From positions 372,001 through 436,000 of the forward strand of contig JBAOKB010000174.1 of the NCBI GenBank assembly GCA_037044905.1: DNA of 64,000 nt, in the 5' to 3' direction. This document shows, piece after piece, positions 22,490 through 35,909 of the stretch. A model generated the notes under the pieces. That model ran no database searches and had not been told where the DNA came from. It saw only the letters and a list, made by a program, of their open reading frames with translations. The DNA is from Hortaea werneckii (lineage: Eukaryota > Ascomycota > Dothideomycetes > Mycosphaerellales > Teratosphaeriaceae). Within the stretch, counting starts at the first letter, position 1, and each line of letters starts with the position of its first letter. The position numbers and the translations under genes are program-made.

Positions 22490-25400
22490 ATGTCACAGCC
22501 TACTGCAAAGTTTCGGTGTATTTGGCCTGAAGTCTGCCTGGATATAAAGGTTGAAATCGCAATAGTTGGCATCGACTGGCGACTGTCGGATTTCGATATA
22601 GGTGCAGCTCTACTCGTAGACCAAAGGAGCTTAGAAGGTTACATGGCTAGGAGATACTTTAACAAAGACGTTCAGGCGTGTTAAGCAACTATTGTATGAG
22701 CGTTCTGTACTAATACATGCATCTGAGGACTTTACAGAGCATTTCAACACCAGAAACTTCCTCGAATCTCCAAGTGTTTGCCAGTTGCTAACGGCTTTGT
22801 CGACACCATCGGAAGTTCATACCCGGGATCCAACGGAACCCCGGCATACTGTAGTATAGTCATGGCTCTGATAATAATTGTAAGAGAGTATGAAACGGAG
22901 TACCACACGCTAGTATGTGCAGATTCGCAGACTCCATGAAGTTAATAGCCAGCACCGAGCGTAATTTGTTTGCCGTTCTTATTAGACATCTCACCGCTTA
23001 CAAATGATATTGGGATTGGACCATCACATAGTCACCCGCGATCCAGCATGCCTTATCTTTGTTACAGAACTCGTCTGTCCAGGAATAGTCCGACGCTCAA
23101 GTTCATCATTTGTAGGTCCGATTTTAAGGGCCGTTCGAAGTCGCACAGACACTGCTTGTCATTGCGGTGTGGTAGTCTGCCTCGAATTTACGACTGACGA
23201 CACAGACTCACGGTCTGTAGCCTGCCCTGCACTCGTCACGAGATGAGTTCACCCAAGAGCTCAATCTCGCGTCGTGTTGTGAACTCCATTCCGGCCGTAC
23301 GGAGGGCTCGCGAATTTGGAAGCTGCGATAAACAGTAGCCAGGGTGGCCGCCGGTGGCTTGTACAATCTGGCGGTGACACTACCTCTTCGTTGAACAGGG
23401 GCAATGGTGACAAGGGACAGTGCTGGCCCCGCCAGCGCCCTGGGGGCCCGACTGCAGTGGGCTACGAGTCTACACAGGTACATCGCGCTAGAGCAACTTT
23501 CCTTTCGCGCGGAAGTTGGCTTTGTATGCCTCTCGAGACAAAAAGTCACTTTAATTCAACCATCATCGCCCGATCACTAGCATTCAGCTTCGATCCTGAT
23601 CGCATCGACGTCAGTATATTGACAGATACAGTAGATGGAACAACAATTCACCCAGCGGATGATCTCATCGCGTCGCTGGACTTGTTTTTGGAGGGGGCAA
23701 CAAAGATCCCAGGGCTTCCAGCGCAGCCCGGTGTTCTGCAACGTAGATCACTGCATTCTGCCCGCGTTCGAACGTTCCCGTCTGTGCATGTCCGACAGGG
23801 CACAGCGGCGGCGGCCGTGCGCGTGGCATACCGCTGTGAGCCCGAGCCGACACGGGCCATGGCTATGCGGACCGCCGCGCACCAATCGCTTGGGTCTTGA
23901 CAGGACATTTGAGGGCACACGGCAAAGTGCAGCTTATCATTTTGGCATGCAAGATTTGGGCACGAATGAACCAATAGTAGTGTCTAGCCTGGAAGGAAAA
24001 ATCTAGAGTCTTGGTCTTGGGCAGCACTTGCGCCCGCAGTCGTATGTGACGCGTCCGGTGTCGCATCTGTCTGTCACTGTGGGAACATTGAGCGTGAGAT
24101 GCGTATGTTCTGACCGCTGTAGGCGCAAGTCACCACTGCTGACGCGCCGTCACATTCGAAGACTGGTAGACCTTGCAAACGAGATTCTTGCAGCGTCTGC
24201 GCGTTGTCGCGAGGGACGTGCTTTGCTCCCGGCTTCCGTAGCGTCCACGCCGCGATCGTGGCGGTTGCTATGCAGGCCCTCCGACGTGAATCTGGTTTGG
24301 GGCAACATAGAGAGCGGGTGAGCCAGCAATGATGATGAGAGGGCGCGTCCGTACAGTCAGCGCGGTCATACGACGGGGCTGAGAGGGCGTAGCGCGGCAC
24401 AACAAGTTCACTGCACGCTGCGCTGTTTCACGGTGTATCTCAGTGCTCGTTCTGGCACCTCAGAAGTGGAGAGACAAAACCTCCACGACGAATGGGAAAT
24501 AAGTGGCCTGTCAGGTCCAATTAGACTGCGACTGCCCCTTGCTAGCACTTGAAAGGAGGCCGCTAATTCCTGGGGGGAAGGGCCGGGTGCGCCGCGCAAA
24601 AGTCTGCGTCGGGATAATTCAATAGTGCGGACACTTTGCCGACGATGCGATCACCATTTTGTTGGCAAACTGCTGTTGGCCTTCAAACTCCGAGCCCCAA
24701 AGCATGGCTAGGAAGACCTCGGATGTGTGTGCTGGCACTCCAAGTCCAGCTGGAGGACCAAAATGCGGCGGAGACTGGTAGCAAGACCGGGTAAATGAGC
24801 CAGTAATATTGCTAATATCCAATTAATTTGTGTAAGATCTTGCGGGACGGGCATTTTTTGGGGATCGAAATAGTCTTCAGGGGCGGGAGTCGGGGAGCGG
24901 AGCTTGCCGTTGCAGGAACTCTTCAGCCTCCTCTTCTGAGACAGCAGCAGCGCGGCAAGAGTACGGTATTCCGCGTTCTTCGACCTGGTCGCGATTTGAA
25001 TTTCGCATTTGCGCTCTGCCGCTAGAATTATTGAGAGTGAAGGTCGCTGAACGGGGTGTGCATCGTTCCCGAGATCGCTGCATACAAAGATCGCCCAACT
25101 ACGGGACCCCCCAATTTGCCGGCAATTGCAAGATCATCAACGACGTCGCGTCTCGCTCAGGGACTGCGGGCCATTGCGCCTGTGCGCTCCATTCTAGAAG
25201 CGGACTAAATTATCCTCATTACACACCCTCATCTTAGACGCCCCCCGGCTTCGTGTCTCACTCGGCCCCTCACAATCTTCCAACGGCCGCGGTGTACGTT
25301 GACACGAGCCCGTCAGCGCCAGCTAGCAACGACCGAGGGCTTGAGTAGGGCTTCCGGCAACCAGGTGCGTCGCTCGCATCAGAGTTGTCCTCCATCTTCG

Positions 25401-26026
25401 CGAAGACGCGTGAAACTCGGCTCCGTCGCCCTTGAGTCAACAACGTTCTGGCGCGCCCCCGTAGCGATCCCTCTTCAGGAAAGACACCGTCCGGCTTGTC
25501 TCATCACGTTCCGGGGGCCCACCAGACCCCTTCGAGTCAAGCCACGGCTCTTGCTCTTACTAGAGGACACTATCCGTGCGGCACGTCTTCCGTCAACCGT
25601 AGTCCTGGTGCTCCTGACACCTTCATCCAGGACGCAGAGCTCGAACCTCATCTGCATCACCCTTTGACACGGCACCGACTTTCTTTAACATCCAACTTGA
25701 CGCCTGTGCAGGACCCTGAAGCGTCCTACCTCCGCCATCCTCACCATTATACATCGGTATCCTTACCAGTCTACATCCATACCTTACCGTTACTATAACC
25801 CTTAATCGTAATACGACGCGACCTGGCGGGTCACTGCGCTGCACGTCAAGCTACTCACTCGCTCATTCCATCGATACGGTAAGTCCAACGCATCCCCTCA
25901 TAGCGTAGCGAGATCTCCATGCTGACTTCATCGCAAGCTCAAACTCAACTGTGCAAGCTTCATGTCAACGTAGCATTCGCCCAGCTTACGAGCATTGCTT
26001 CAGTGACTGTGGCAACACCATCTATC
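22490..26026. other. 3.5 kb gene-poor region
   Basis: Open frames up to about 190 codons exist, but they overlap on both strands, have odd composition and no splice-linked continuity. No transposon ends, long repeats, tRNA or conserved domain were recognised. The right part is probably the upstream regulatory region of the kinase gene; an in-frame ATG at 25919 could lengthen that protein by 36 residues. Confidence 0.45.
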
Positions 26027-28494
26027 ATGACTGTCGCGTATGACACGTACCGCGGCTGGTCTGCCGGCTCCCATCAGCAGCCGCTGTGTCTTGAAGACAA
26101 GTTCGAAGTCATCAAGGACATCGGCGATGGTAGCTTTGGGAGTGTTGCACTTGGTAGGACGAGGGGCGCGGGCGCCCACCTCGTCCGAAGAGGCACCATG
26201 GTACGATATATCGCTCCCGTTTCTAAGAGATCTAAGCTAATGAGATCTAAGGTTGCTATCAAAACCATGAAGAAGACGTTCGACAGCTTCTCGCAGTGTA
26301 TGGAGCTGCGGGAAGTTATATTCTTAAAGTCACTGCCAAGTCACGTTCATTTGGTCCCAGCCTTCGACATTTTCCTTGATCCTCAGCCGGAAGTTGCATA
26401 TTGCTATGGAATACATGGACGGCAACCTTTACCAGCTCATGAAGGCCCGCGACCACAGGCCACTTGACGGAAGCAGTGTCAAGAGCATACTCTTCCAGAT
26501 CATGTCCGGCCTCGAACACATCCATGAGCACAACTTCTTTCACCGCGACATCAAGCCTGAGAACATTTTGGTGTCGACTCGTCCCCAGACAACAGCAGCT
26601 CGTTCAGACGTTACTCTTCCCTGGTCACGCCACCCTCCACTCCCCCGACATACTCCATCAAGATCGCGGACTTTGGTCTGGCAAGAGAGATGCACTCGAG
26701 AGTGCCATACACGACATACGTTTCTACCCGATGGTACCGTGCACCCGAAGTTCTCTTACGAGCGAACGAGTACTCAGCGCCTGTCGACATCTGGGCTGTT
26801 GGTGCAATGGCGGTAGAGGTTGCAACCCTGAAGCCGCTATTCCCAGGCGGCAACGAGGTGGACCAGGTATGGCGGGTGTGCGAAATCATGGGCAGCCCTG
26901 GCAGCTGGGTCAACAAGCATGGTCACAGGGTAGGAGGTGGCGAGTGGAAGGATGGCATTAAGCTGGCACAGAAACTGGGCTTCTCCTTCCCTAAAATGGC
27001 TCCGCACTCCTTGGACACTGTTCTTCCAGCACCACAGTGGCCAGCTAGCCTTGCGAACTTTGTCACTTGGTGCCTTCTGTGGGACCCCAGAGCTCGTCCT
27101 ACATCAAGGCAAGCTCTCGAGCACGAATACTTTGCGGATGCTGTCGATCCTCTGAGGCCCAAGAGCAGTGGCGCTTCGCGCATGCTCGGTAGAAAGGCAT
27201 CGGTCATTGCCTCGGGTCATGACAGTCCCGACAGTGGTCATGCTCTCACAACCAAGACGTCGTCATGGTTCAGGAAATCACTTGGTGGGAAAGACATCGC
27301 TACGCCTGCTGTTCCAGAGCATGCTGCGGTTGCACCGCAGACGACTCGTCCACCTCCTGTACACGCCAATACCGTCGAGTCATCGCCATCCGTGAACAAA
27401 GGTCGCCCTGCAGCGACGAAGCGGGCGACTTGGAACACTGGTGGTGTCAACGGAAATGCCGCTCCCATCCCCATACTACCATCTATTCGACCGATCTCAC
27501 CAGTCCCCGATGGTACGACTGCGCAAGCTAGCAGCAAGCGCGCTGAGCAGCCAGAGGAAAGGCAAGGCAAGAAGATCGGACGCCAACTCTCCGTCAATTC
27601 CCAAGGCAATCACTATGCCGACATTCACAGGCAGGAGACCGAACGCGCCCTCACCGGCGGCAACGGATTGAAATCACCTACAGGCAGCCAGAGGGAGAGC
27701 TTCTTCTCCCATTTGCGCAAGCGGGCTAGGAGACTCTCTGGTCGTAATCAAAGTGGCACAATGTCGCCGAACTCTGATGACCTCGAGGCCAATGCTGGAT
27801 GTGCTCCATGGGCCGCAGCAAACAGTGGCAATGCTCGTCAATCCGGCATGCAAGAACCCAAAGCATTGCACCAGCAGCCCAGGATCCGTCCCAGGACCCC
27901 AACTTTGCAGATCTCGATCGAGCTCTACAGAATGTGCGTTACAGCTTGGATGCCGCAGTACAGGCCTCCAACAACATGCCGAAGCATCCAACACGTGTAT
28001 CAAGCAACCCGACTCTGAAGCGACATCACTCATTGCCCAGTGGCGAGAGCAAACAATCACCAGTCTCTGGTGCAGGGTCTGCTGTGAACCGCACACGACG
28101 ATCTGTCAGACAACCAAATCCTGCTCGTCACTATGAGACACCTGACGAAGAAGACGAGCTTCTCGACGAAGCCATTACATCTGCTCACACTGCGGTGAGA
28201 AGGCTCGATGCAGCAAACAATGCCCAGCAGTCCAGACCGCCGATCCCGCATGTCACATCTGATCCTGGCTACGCTGCGCCATACCTGACGCCTTCGCCCT
28301 CCAAGGACAAGATTGGCGTCAACCTTGGCTCGAACGATTACACCCCGTCCAAGCCAATGGACATCCCACCTGTTCAGACCCAGAAGAGTATCAACAACAT
28401 CAACCCGCAGTGGCCGACACCTCCGTACGAGGAGAATGATTGGGCCTCGGCAGCAGCAGCCAGCATTTTTGCCACACAAGCGCAATTCCAATAG
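26027..28494 (+). CDS. IME2: IME2/RCK-type serine-threonine kinase
   Basis: Kinase domain of the RCK (Ime2/MAK/ICK) family: Gly loop IGDGSFGSV, VAIKTMKK lysine, FHRDIKPEN catalytic loop, IKIADFGLAR, and a TTYVSTRWYRAPEVLL activation segment carrying the T-x-Y motif. DIWAVGAMAVE and PLFPGGNEVDQ follow. The C-terminal half is disordered and Ser-rich. In fungi this family controls meiosis and sexual development (Ime2) or light-dependent development (ImeB). A 51-nt intron at 26201-26251 lies between the Gly loop and the lysine. Frame breaks lie near 26381-26386 (two bases missing or one extra), 26578-26580 (one missing) and 27878-27880 (one missing). Corrected coding length is 806 residues. Start taken at 26027; 25919 is possible. 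Confidence 0.87.
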
Positions 28495-29376
28495 CAAACA
28501 TCGCTTTCGCTTAGATTTCGCAATAAACGGCCGACTATCTCATTTGTTACTGATATGCATTTGCATGAGCGTTCTAGGACCGGCGTGTCCAGCGTACACT
28601 CTTTGCCGTCACTTCGCCATTGGCAGTTCTATTCCATTCTTCTGGATTCTTAATACTGGAGCCTGGCGCTCCTAGACGCGGCGGCAAACGGCACACTCAT
28701 TTGCGCAAGCAACGGCGTTCGCTACCTTACAGTGGAGACTACGGAAAGCGAAAAGGCATACAGCTATCACTATCATCAGCATCATTTATTATCTACTGGC
28801 TTTTTTACATACAACATAGCTCAAACATGAGCATCATACTTCTTTTAGCTGGCTGTATATGGCGTACAGGAGGGGGAGGCTCCAATGTACAAAAGGGAAA
28901 AAAACATTTGTTCGGTTTGGCCGGCGTTTCTCGCCATGCGCGATACCCTACGAGCCATTGATGGCTCTGTTGTTGCTGAAGTCGGGCTGGGTTAGCTAGT
29001 GTCCTGTGTAACATAACAATCAAAAGGCCCATTGAGCCTATTCTATTTTCTCCTTCAAGCCTTTTAAGCCTTCTGTTTGCTTCAAACAGCGGTCTGCAAA
29101 GTCTTTCTCAGAGTGTGAATACGAAAGGCTGTCATCTAGCAGCCGGCGCCGCAGTCATTTCTTCAAGGCACATTCACTCTGTATTTGTATACAATGGTAC
29201 GCTGGACATGCGTCCCGTTCCAGAGTCTCCAGCTTTCCTTATTATATGCGTGTACAGCACGGAAGGCGTACCTGCGTCACTAGCGCGGCGCTAACGTAAG
29301 CCCGCGACTACAGTTATGTCTCCAATCCATCAGTCTTCGAGTCCTTCTTATTACACCGAATATTTTATCAGTACAA
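28495..29376. other. Intergenic between kinase and SIR2-class gene
   Basis: 3' flank of the kinase and promoter of the deacetylase (both plus). No supported gene. Confidence 0.5.
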
Positions 29377-31473
29377 ATGGCGGAAATGCCTACATTGCCA
29401 CACACCCACGTTACGAGCGCGCACCTGAAGCGCAAACACGACGAAATCGTTGACCGTACCTCTGATGAAGACGAGCGCGGTCAAGGGATGGCTCGTGTGG
29501 CCAAACCACCTGCACACGATGAGGACATGGACGAGCAACGGATAGAGGACGATGCAGACAGTGGTAGCGATGCTTCTGCTTTCGAATGCATACTGGACGA
29601 TGTCGAGTTGAATCCGTTTGTCGCACGTAAGATACCCCGACCTACAACTCTGTAGCGTCCTTTTTCGTGGCTAATAGAATATCAGCCCCTGATGACCCTT
29701 CCGCACTCCGGCCTGAATATGCTGCTCAGATTAGAGAAGCGCTGCGGCGAATTGGGCCCGCAGAGTTTATGAGAACCTATGTGACCAACCCGAAGATACC
29801 TATCAAGCTGCTGGGCACGGCCTTTGGCATCGGTATGTCAGATACGTCAATTGCTGGGCGTTGACAGTCACTCACAATCAACTTAGATCCCGGTCTCAAT
29901 TTTGACAGCGAGTCCTACTTGCGTGTACTGAGTATGGCTATTATTCGTGCGTATCAAAAACGCCAGAAGCTTCCGCAGTACAACACGATCGATGATGCCG
30001 CCGAGCTTCTTCGCCAATCGAAAAACATCATGGTCATCACGGGAGCTGGCATCTCGACTTCTTTGGGAATCCCGGATTTTCGTTCGAAAGGAACTGGCTT
30101 TTACGACAAGCTCCGTGACATGGGTTACGAAGGTGGCGAAGATGTGTTCGACATTTACAACTTTGATGAAAATCCATCCATTTTTACAGCCTGGCTGGAG
30201 AAATTCTACCGGATCAGCAGCGATACACACCTACGCATGCATTTATCAAATTGCTTCAAGACAAAGGAAAGCTGCAAACGAACTACACGCAAAACATAGA
30301 CAATCTGGAAGAAGTGAGTGATGAACGATAAAAATTTGTGTGCTTTGGATTCGAGAAAGGCTGACTTTCTTTCATAACAGCTCGCAGGTGTTGATCGCAG
30401 TAAACTGATCCAATGCCACGGCAGCTTTGCTACTGCTAGTTGTCGGAAGTGCAAATTCCAAGTACCCGGCCACGAGATATTCGATCAAAGTGAGTACAAT
30501 AAGCAACATGCGTCGTATGGTGGAACGTGTCCTAATGGTTTCCATAAGTTCGTGCAAAGCAGGTAGCCCGGTGCAAAAAATGCAAGCAGGATATGGCAAG
30601 GCTTCCAGCCCCGCCGAAGAAGAAAAGCAGTCGACCTCAAAGCCTCGGAAAAATGATTTTGAAGACAGCAGCGATGACGAAGGCGCCTACATATCCCAGA
30701 GGCCGGCGTTATGAAGCCAGACATCACTTTCTTTGGCGAACAGCTCCCGGATAATTTCTTTGATCGGTTTACGGAAAAGGACAGCAAGACGGTCGACCTC
30801 TGCATCGTCATTGGCACATCGTTGAAGGTGGCACCAGTCTCTGAGATGGCAAATTACCTGCCCAAAGACATTCCACACATCTTTGTCTCTCGCGAGCCTA
30901 TCGAGCACGTCAACTTCGACATTCAGCTCCTAGGAGACTGCGATACAGTCGTGTATGAGCTCTCTCGTCGTGCCGGGTGGAGGCTGCAGCACGAGATGAT
31001 ACCACCTGACCTCAAAGTCAAGGTCAAGCCTGTCGAAGACAGCGCGTATCGATGGATCGTCAAACCGAGGAAACCCAAAGTCTCGACCGCCTCCCAGCAG
31101 TCAGCCGGATCTGTCGGGAACGGCTCTCTCAACGGTGCGCCTGCTTTGACCGCGCCGACTGACAAGGTCATGACAAACAGAACCCCATCTCCTCTTCGCC
31201 GAAGTCTGCCACATGGCCCGAGCACTCAGCTGGGTGTACCTGCGAAGGGCAGCGTCAGTAGAACGCCCTCGCCTTCCCACTTGGCGCCTAGCAAATCTGT
31301 TCAGCGCGAGGCCACTACTTCGCCAACATGCATCCCGCAATGGAGCTTCACCTCAGCCGTCAAGAGGCGCAACGCCTCAAATGCGGGCAAGGAGTGTTGA
31401 GTCAACAGGGAGTGGCAGCACATTCTTCTCCATGCTACATGAGTCGATCAGCAAGCCACCTACCAACTCCTAG
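29377..31473 (+). CDS. SIR2: NAD-dependent histone deacetylase, SIR2/HST1 class
   Basis: Exons 29377-29626, 29686-29832, 29887-30313, 30381-30489 and 30549-31473; introns 54-67 nt. Domains in order: acidic N-terminus, a SIR2 N-terminal helical region ([17 protein letters not shown]), then the sirtuin core with [23 protein letters not shown], the QCHGSF catalytic His, two Cys pairs (CRKC, CKKC) for zinc, [11 protein letters not shown], and an [16 protein letters not shown]-binding block. The class removes acetyl groups from histone tails in silencing. Frame breaks: a missing T in the run 30181-30185, missing bases near 30634-30636 and 30703-30705, and perhaps an extra G near 31389-31393. If the last is real the gene ends at 31400 (595 residues) instead of 31473 (619). 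Both totals fit a multiple of three. Confidence 0.9.
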
Positions 31474-31844
31474 GTCAGCCTAGTACGCTCAGAAAATCAC
31501 GAAGGAGGTCGGAGGGGTAATCGCTGCTCTGTATTTGTATTGGTAGGGACGGCGTGCGCTTTGCACTTAGTAGCAGATCACTCATTTTCAGCATTACGGT
31601 TATGTACGATTACAACGAGGAACAGAGACTGTAACATGCATCATAACACATTCGCTTACTCTATGGCTTAAAAACTGATGCTGCCTACTCTAATCTGCTT
31701 GAATGCTTCCAATCACAAAATCCGCCCCAATGCTTTTCCCGCTTTCGCCTTGAAATGCTCGCTCGATCATGCTCTACTCATTGTCATCATGATAAGATCA
31801 GGAAACCAAAAAGTGCCAATCCCATCCCTTGCCTGCTGCTGTCC
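31474..31844. other. Intergenic, convergent 3' ends
   Basis: Between the 3' ends of the SIR2-class gene (+) and tRNA ligase (-). Probably overlapping 3' UTRs. No gene seen. Confidence 0.5.
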
Positions 31845-34300
31845 CTACCGCTTCGAAAGCACAGCCTTCACTGTACCTTCCAGCTCCACATTGCCTTTGA
31901 CCGGGATCTCCTTGATCCCTGTCGGCCCGCTACCCTCCTGCAGCCACCTCGCCAGCAGATGATTCGACTCCACAGGCTTGATGTCTGGGAAGCAGTGCCG
32001 ACAGTGACGTGTGCTGTCTGATTGACCGTGGAGAATTGCTCGTTACTGCCGTCTACCGGGGCAAGACGGACGACGAAAGCCATCAGACGCTCGTCCCATA
32101 CTAGTCGTTCGAGGCGTACTTTGCAGGCCCCGAGCTTCGGTTCGGGCTGCAAGGGACTCTGTTCGCCTTGGGCTGCTTGGTTGTGCATATCGAGCAATCT
32201 ACCCCAGTGTTCTGCATGTTCGTTCGCCATGGCTTTGTGGATAAGCGTCACGTGGAATTCGGTCTGCACCCGCCTCTGCTGTCTCAGCGTGCTGTACATG
32301 TGCGCAGTCTCCGGGTCTGTGTCGCGGAAAATGGCGTCGAGGATGGCATACACGCGCGTTGCGGGCAGCTGCACGGCGAAGAACTCAACACCGCGCTGCT
32401 TCTGCTTACCGTTCGCGGCGCCCGCCTGACCATTCATTTGTTGCTTGTTTTGCTTGTTACGTCTGTCGTCGCGACCCTTAATCTCATGTTTGATGTCCAC
32501 CTGGTAATCATTCAAAGCCGCTTGGATGGCCATGTCCATGTCATGTGAGCTTGGCATCTCGTGGTTCTGGAACAGCTTAGGGAACTCGGCGTACAGCTGA
32601 CTGATAACGACTTCAAGATTCTCACGTGAGTCCGCGGTCGGGTCGAGCTTGATCACAGTGTCGAAGCCATCATCCGGAGGATTCTCAGCGTCAACCGGCT
32701 CAAAGCGCTCCATGAACCCTTCCATGATGCCAATGATTTCGCCTGGGCCTTTGCTGGCAGCTTGAATCGTTTGATGGTTGTCGCCACGTCCCAGTACACG
32801 CTCGCGGGTAGCAGCGCGGATGCGTTCGTAGTTGCTGCGATCATGGCTGTATTCCATGGCGACGAAGTGTGCGTGCGGGACTATCTTCGAGACATCTTCA
32901 ATGAGCTGCTTACGCTCACGCTTCTGGTGGTTGTTGCGGTCAGCGACCATGGCAGGGTAGCTTTCAAGCTCTTTACAGCAAGCGCTTGCGAATGCAGCCG
33001 GCTTGCCCTTCTTGACAGTGATATTGTCGTTCTGAATGTGGCCCCAGCCAAACAATTTGCAGAGACCCAATGCCACGGTCGTCTTGCCACATCCAAGGGT
33101 GGCCACAGGCACTATAACAAGATCCTGAGAGACGTCGGTGGGTGCCACGTCGCCTTCCTGCTGCTCGCGTGCGATGATGTCCACACCTTTCAGGCCACGC
33201 GAAGCCAAGAAGTCATCGCGCATCTTGATGATGCCGTGATTGTTCATGTACGCTTTCGCGAGCTCCGGGTTTCCATGAAGCTGTCTTCTCGCGAAATCGA
33301 TGTACTCTTCTGTGATCTTTTTGTGCTTCTTGTACTTCGGTTGACGGTCGGCGATGATGGCTTTCGTGCATTCACGCCATTGACGGTACATGAGATACGG
33401 CTCCTCGAATTTGTACTTGAAGAACCAATCGTGCCATTCACCACCGTTTGCTTTGGATTGACAACGAATGACGAAGCCCTCCGTATCACGACCTTCGTAG
33501 TGACCCGTAAGACCAATGCCGTCAAGAAAATCCTTGACATCCTTGATGTTGTCTTTGGTGATGTAGGTGGTCTTCTTCATGCCCCACTCCTCAGCGAACC
33601 TGTCGACCAGGTGATGTGGGTATGTCGCGAATTCGGGCAGGTTGAGATTGATTCCATGTAAGTAGAGACCGGCAGTCTCAGGCGAATACTGCAAGACATG
33701 CTCCTCAAATTCATCATCGCAAAGCTCTGCGACGGCGGTTGCATTCATCTCCCGTAGCTTGAACGCCAGCTGCTGCCTCGTCCTCCCTACTGAGGCCAAA
33801 TGGCGATCAACCCACTTCTCGCCCGCCTTTGCGTGGCTAACATTGCTATCCGCCCGCGTACCTGTCGAGTGCTTGCTGCAGACTATGAGAGTGCCGTCCT
33901 CAAGACCTGAAATGAAGATGATACATCCGTTCTCCTTCACGCTCAATTCGTATGGGCCTCTCGTGTTCGTCTCAACATTTGGCCACTCGGTCTCCCGCAC
34001 TTCGCCATGGTTAAAGAATTTATCGTAGCCTCGTACAGCAATCTCTGGACGCCCAGCACTGTCGATCGTGGTGAATAGTCCTCTTGCGTACGTGGGAAGA
34101 TGGGGCTTCTTGTACTCCCAATCTTGCATGCGCCACGAGTCGACCTTGATGTTAGACCCTTCAACGTCAAAAGTGTTTTTCTTTACAGAGTAACCACCGG
34201 GGCCTTTCTTCTTTCCCTGGTTGTTTTCGAGACCACGGATCATTTCCGAGATTTCGCTCCTGTCCTGCGCCCTATAAGGCGCTTCGTGGTTGTGTGCCAT
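31845..34300 (-). CDS. TRL1: Fungal tRNA ligase (ligase, kinase and cyclic phosphodiesterase)
   Basis: Single-exon gene for the three-activity enzyme that joins tRNA halves after intron removal and splices HAC1-type mRNA. The N-terminal adenylyltransferase domain has the KxxG lysine (SVKENG) and an EGFVIRC block. The polynucleotide kinase domain has P-loop ATLGCGKTT, and the C-terminal phosphodiesterase has two HxT motifs, FHVTLIH and AHVTVGT. The preceding GTG-initiated extension is ignored; the ATG at 34300 gives the usual MA..APYRAQD start. A missing C in the run 31987-31989 shifts the frame just after the second HxT motif; the conserved tail continues in the next frame to a stop at 31845. 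Corrected length is 818 residues, as expected for the family. Confidence 0.93.
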
Positions 34301-34902
34301 CTTGGCAGGCCTCAAATTGGCTTGGCTTATATTTGACACCCTTTGGTTTTGGCGGATACTTCGACACGCCGAGTTTGTTTCTGAAGAGCTTACGCTTCCT
34401 GGAGCTTGTGGAGAGAAGCAGAACGCTTTTCAGATGTTTCGAGATGCGCAGCAACTTCAACGCCACTAAGCGCAATACTTTGACTCATGCGACGCGAATT
34501 GCGGTAAATTGCTTCTTCAGAAGCGAAGATGGAAAGTACTAAATATGCCGCATGACTGATCTTTTCCACAGAAGGCACGTTTTGACAATAGTGGCGGTGC
34601 GGTTGTGTCACACTTGATGCCTGAGGCAAGAAGAAAGAGACTCGACACTTGGAACCATAACGTTGGAGGTAGTCCACCTGGGCAGCTACATATCTCAGAA
34701 AAGAAAGAAAAAGAAAAGACATCTACAACAGGAAAAATGTGCCTTAGAGAAGTCATGTGTGCATCGTTTTGACGCTCAATAGACACAGAGGCACGATGAC
34801 AACTCCCCCTCCTTGAACACATGAACAGACCCCATTTTCCATCCCATCGCTCCGTAATATAGCTACCATGGCTACCGAACTGTAGCTCGATCTGACGTCG
34901 CT
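34301..34902. other. Intergenic upstream of TRL1
   Basis: TRL1 promoter plus the 3' flank of the next minus-strand gene. Short frames lack recognisable content. Confidence 0.5.
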
Positions 34903-35909
34903 TTACTGCTCCTTCGGTGCCTTTGTATACAGTGGCTGAATGCCAGCTCTGATGGCTGCATTCTTAACAAGAGCCTCCAGATCAGTCTCCTCCCAGCTCT
35001 TGGCCAAGACACGCACAAGTAATGGACTTGTGTTCTCCATGACCTTTTCATGTGTCCGGAAGACATCTGCTTGGCAACCGCACTGTAAATCAAGTCGTTG
35101 CGCAGGGAAGGGCGTAGCCGATGCTACTCCGTCTTTCTCCTTTGCCTGAATAATCATTAGCAATGTCATCTAGAGCCTTTGCGCGGCGGCGAGATTACCT
35201 GTTTGCGAATGTTCGTTGTCCAGTCTTGCGGGAAACTGCTTGCTGTGCGTACGTCCTTGCGGCAACTGCCCCATCTGCAGGAGCCCCCGTCACGCCAAAC
35301 GTGAGCGTAGAAGTCGTCGTCGATCAGAAGCTCCACTAAGAAGCGTCGATCGACTTCCTTCGGTATTTTGTCGTGGTAAGGGAGGATGAAAACGAGGTAT
35401 GGGCGTTGTTGATTCTGAAACCAACCTTCGAAAGGGCAACAGGGGCAATTTTCCCAAATTGGTGCTGTGTCTGTGGCAGGTTGACTTTCCATCGTGAGCA
35501 TGCCATAATCGTGCAGGCGCAGGAGGCCTGGCACTAGGGCTACCGTTTCATCAAAGATAGGGGCGCTATGGTAGCAGCTGCGCTTGCTCTCGCCTCGCAG
35601 GAACTTGCGGTTGAGGTCAAGCAGCTCTTGAAAAGATTTCGCGGACTTCCATTCCAGCTCTACCGCTTCTTGCTCATGCTCTGAGCACATCTGCTCTTCG
35701 GCCGAGTGCTCAGAGGGTTCTCCACTGCTTGACTCGCTTGATCCCACCGTCTGTCGGGTTGATGGTCCATTGTGCTCTTGATCCGAGCGCTCGGAGAGGT
35801 CTTCACTGCTTGAATCGCTTGACGCCAGGTTACGTTTTGTTGATGGTCCTTTGCACTCTCTAGTCGAGTACTCGGAGGGCTCTTCACTGCTTGCCTCGCT
35901 TGACGCCAT
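34903..35909 (-). CDS. Uncharacterised protein with Ser/Glu-rich tandem repeat
   Basis: Two exons, 35199-35909 and 34903-35145. The intron 35146-35198 has donor GTAATC, branch TGCTAATG and acceptor TTCAG. The product has 317 residues. The first 72 are a Ser/Glu-rich tandem repeat with a 27-residue period (seen as 81 bp in DNA). The remainder is a globular, Trp- and aromatic-rich domain with a CPCCPFEGW motif near 160 and several short charged helices, ending in TKAPKEQ. I do not recognise the fold. No signal peptide or membrane segment; probably cytosolic or nuclear. The clean splice and the absence of frame breaks support a real gene. Confidence 0.7.

Noticed and set aside
15551..31473. Functional gene cluster of HIR1, permease, IME2 and SIR2
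   Set aside because: The genes belong to unrelated pathways and are spaced like ordinary fungal genes; co-location of two chromatin genes is likely chance.
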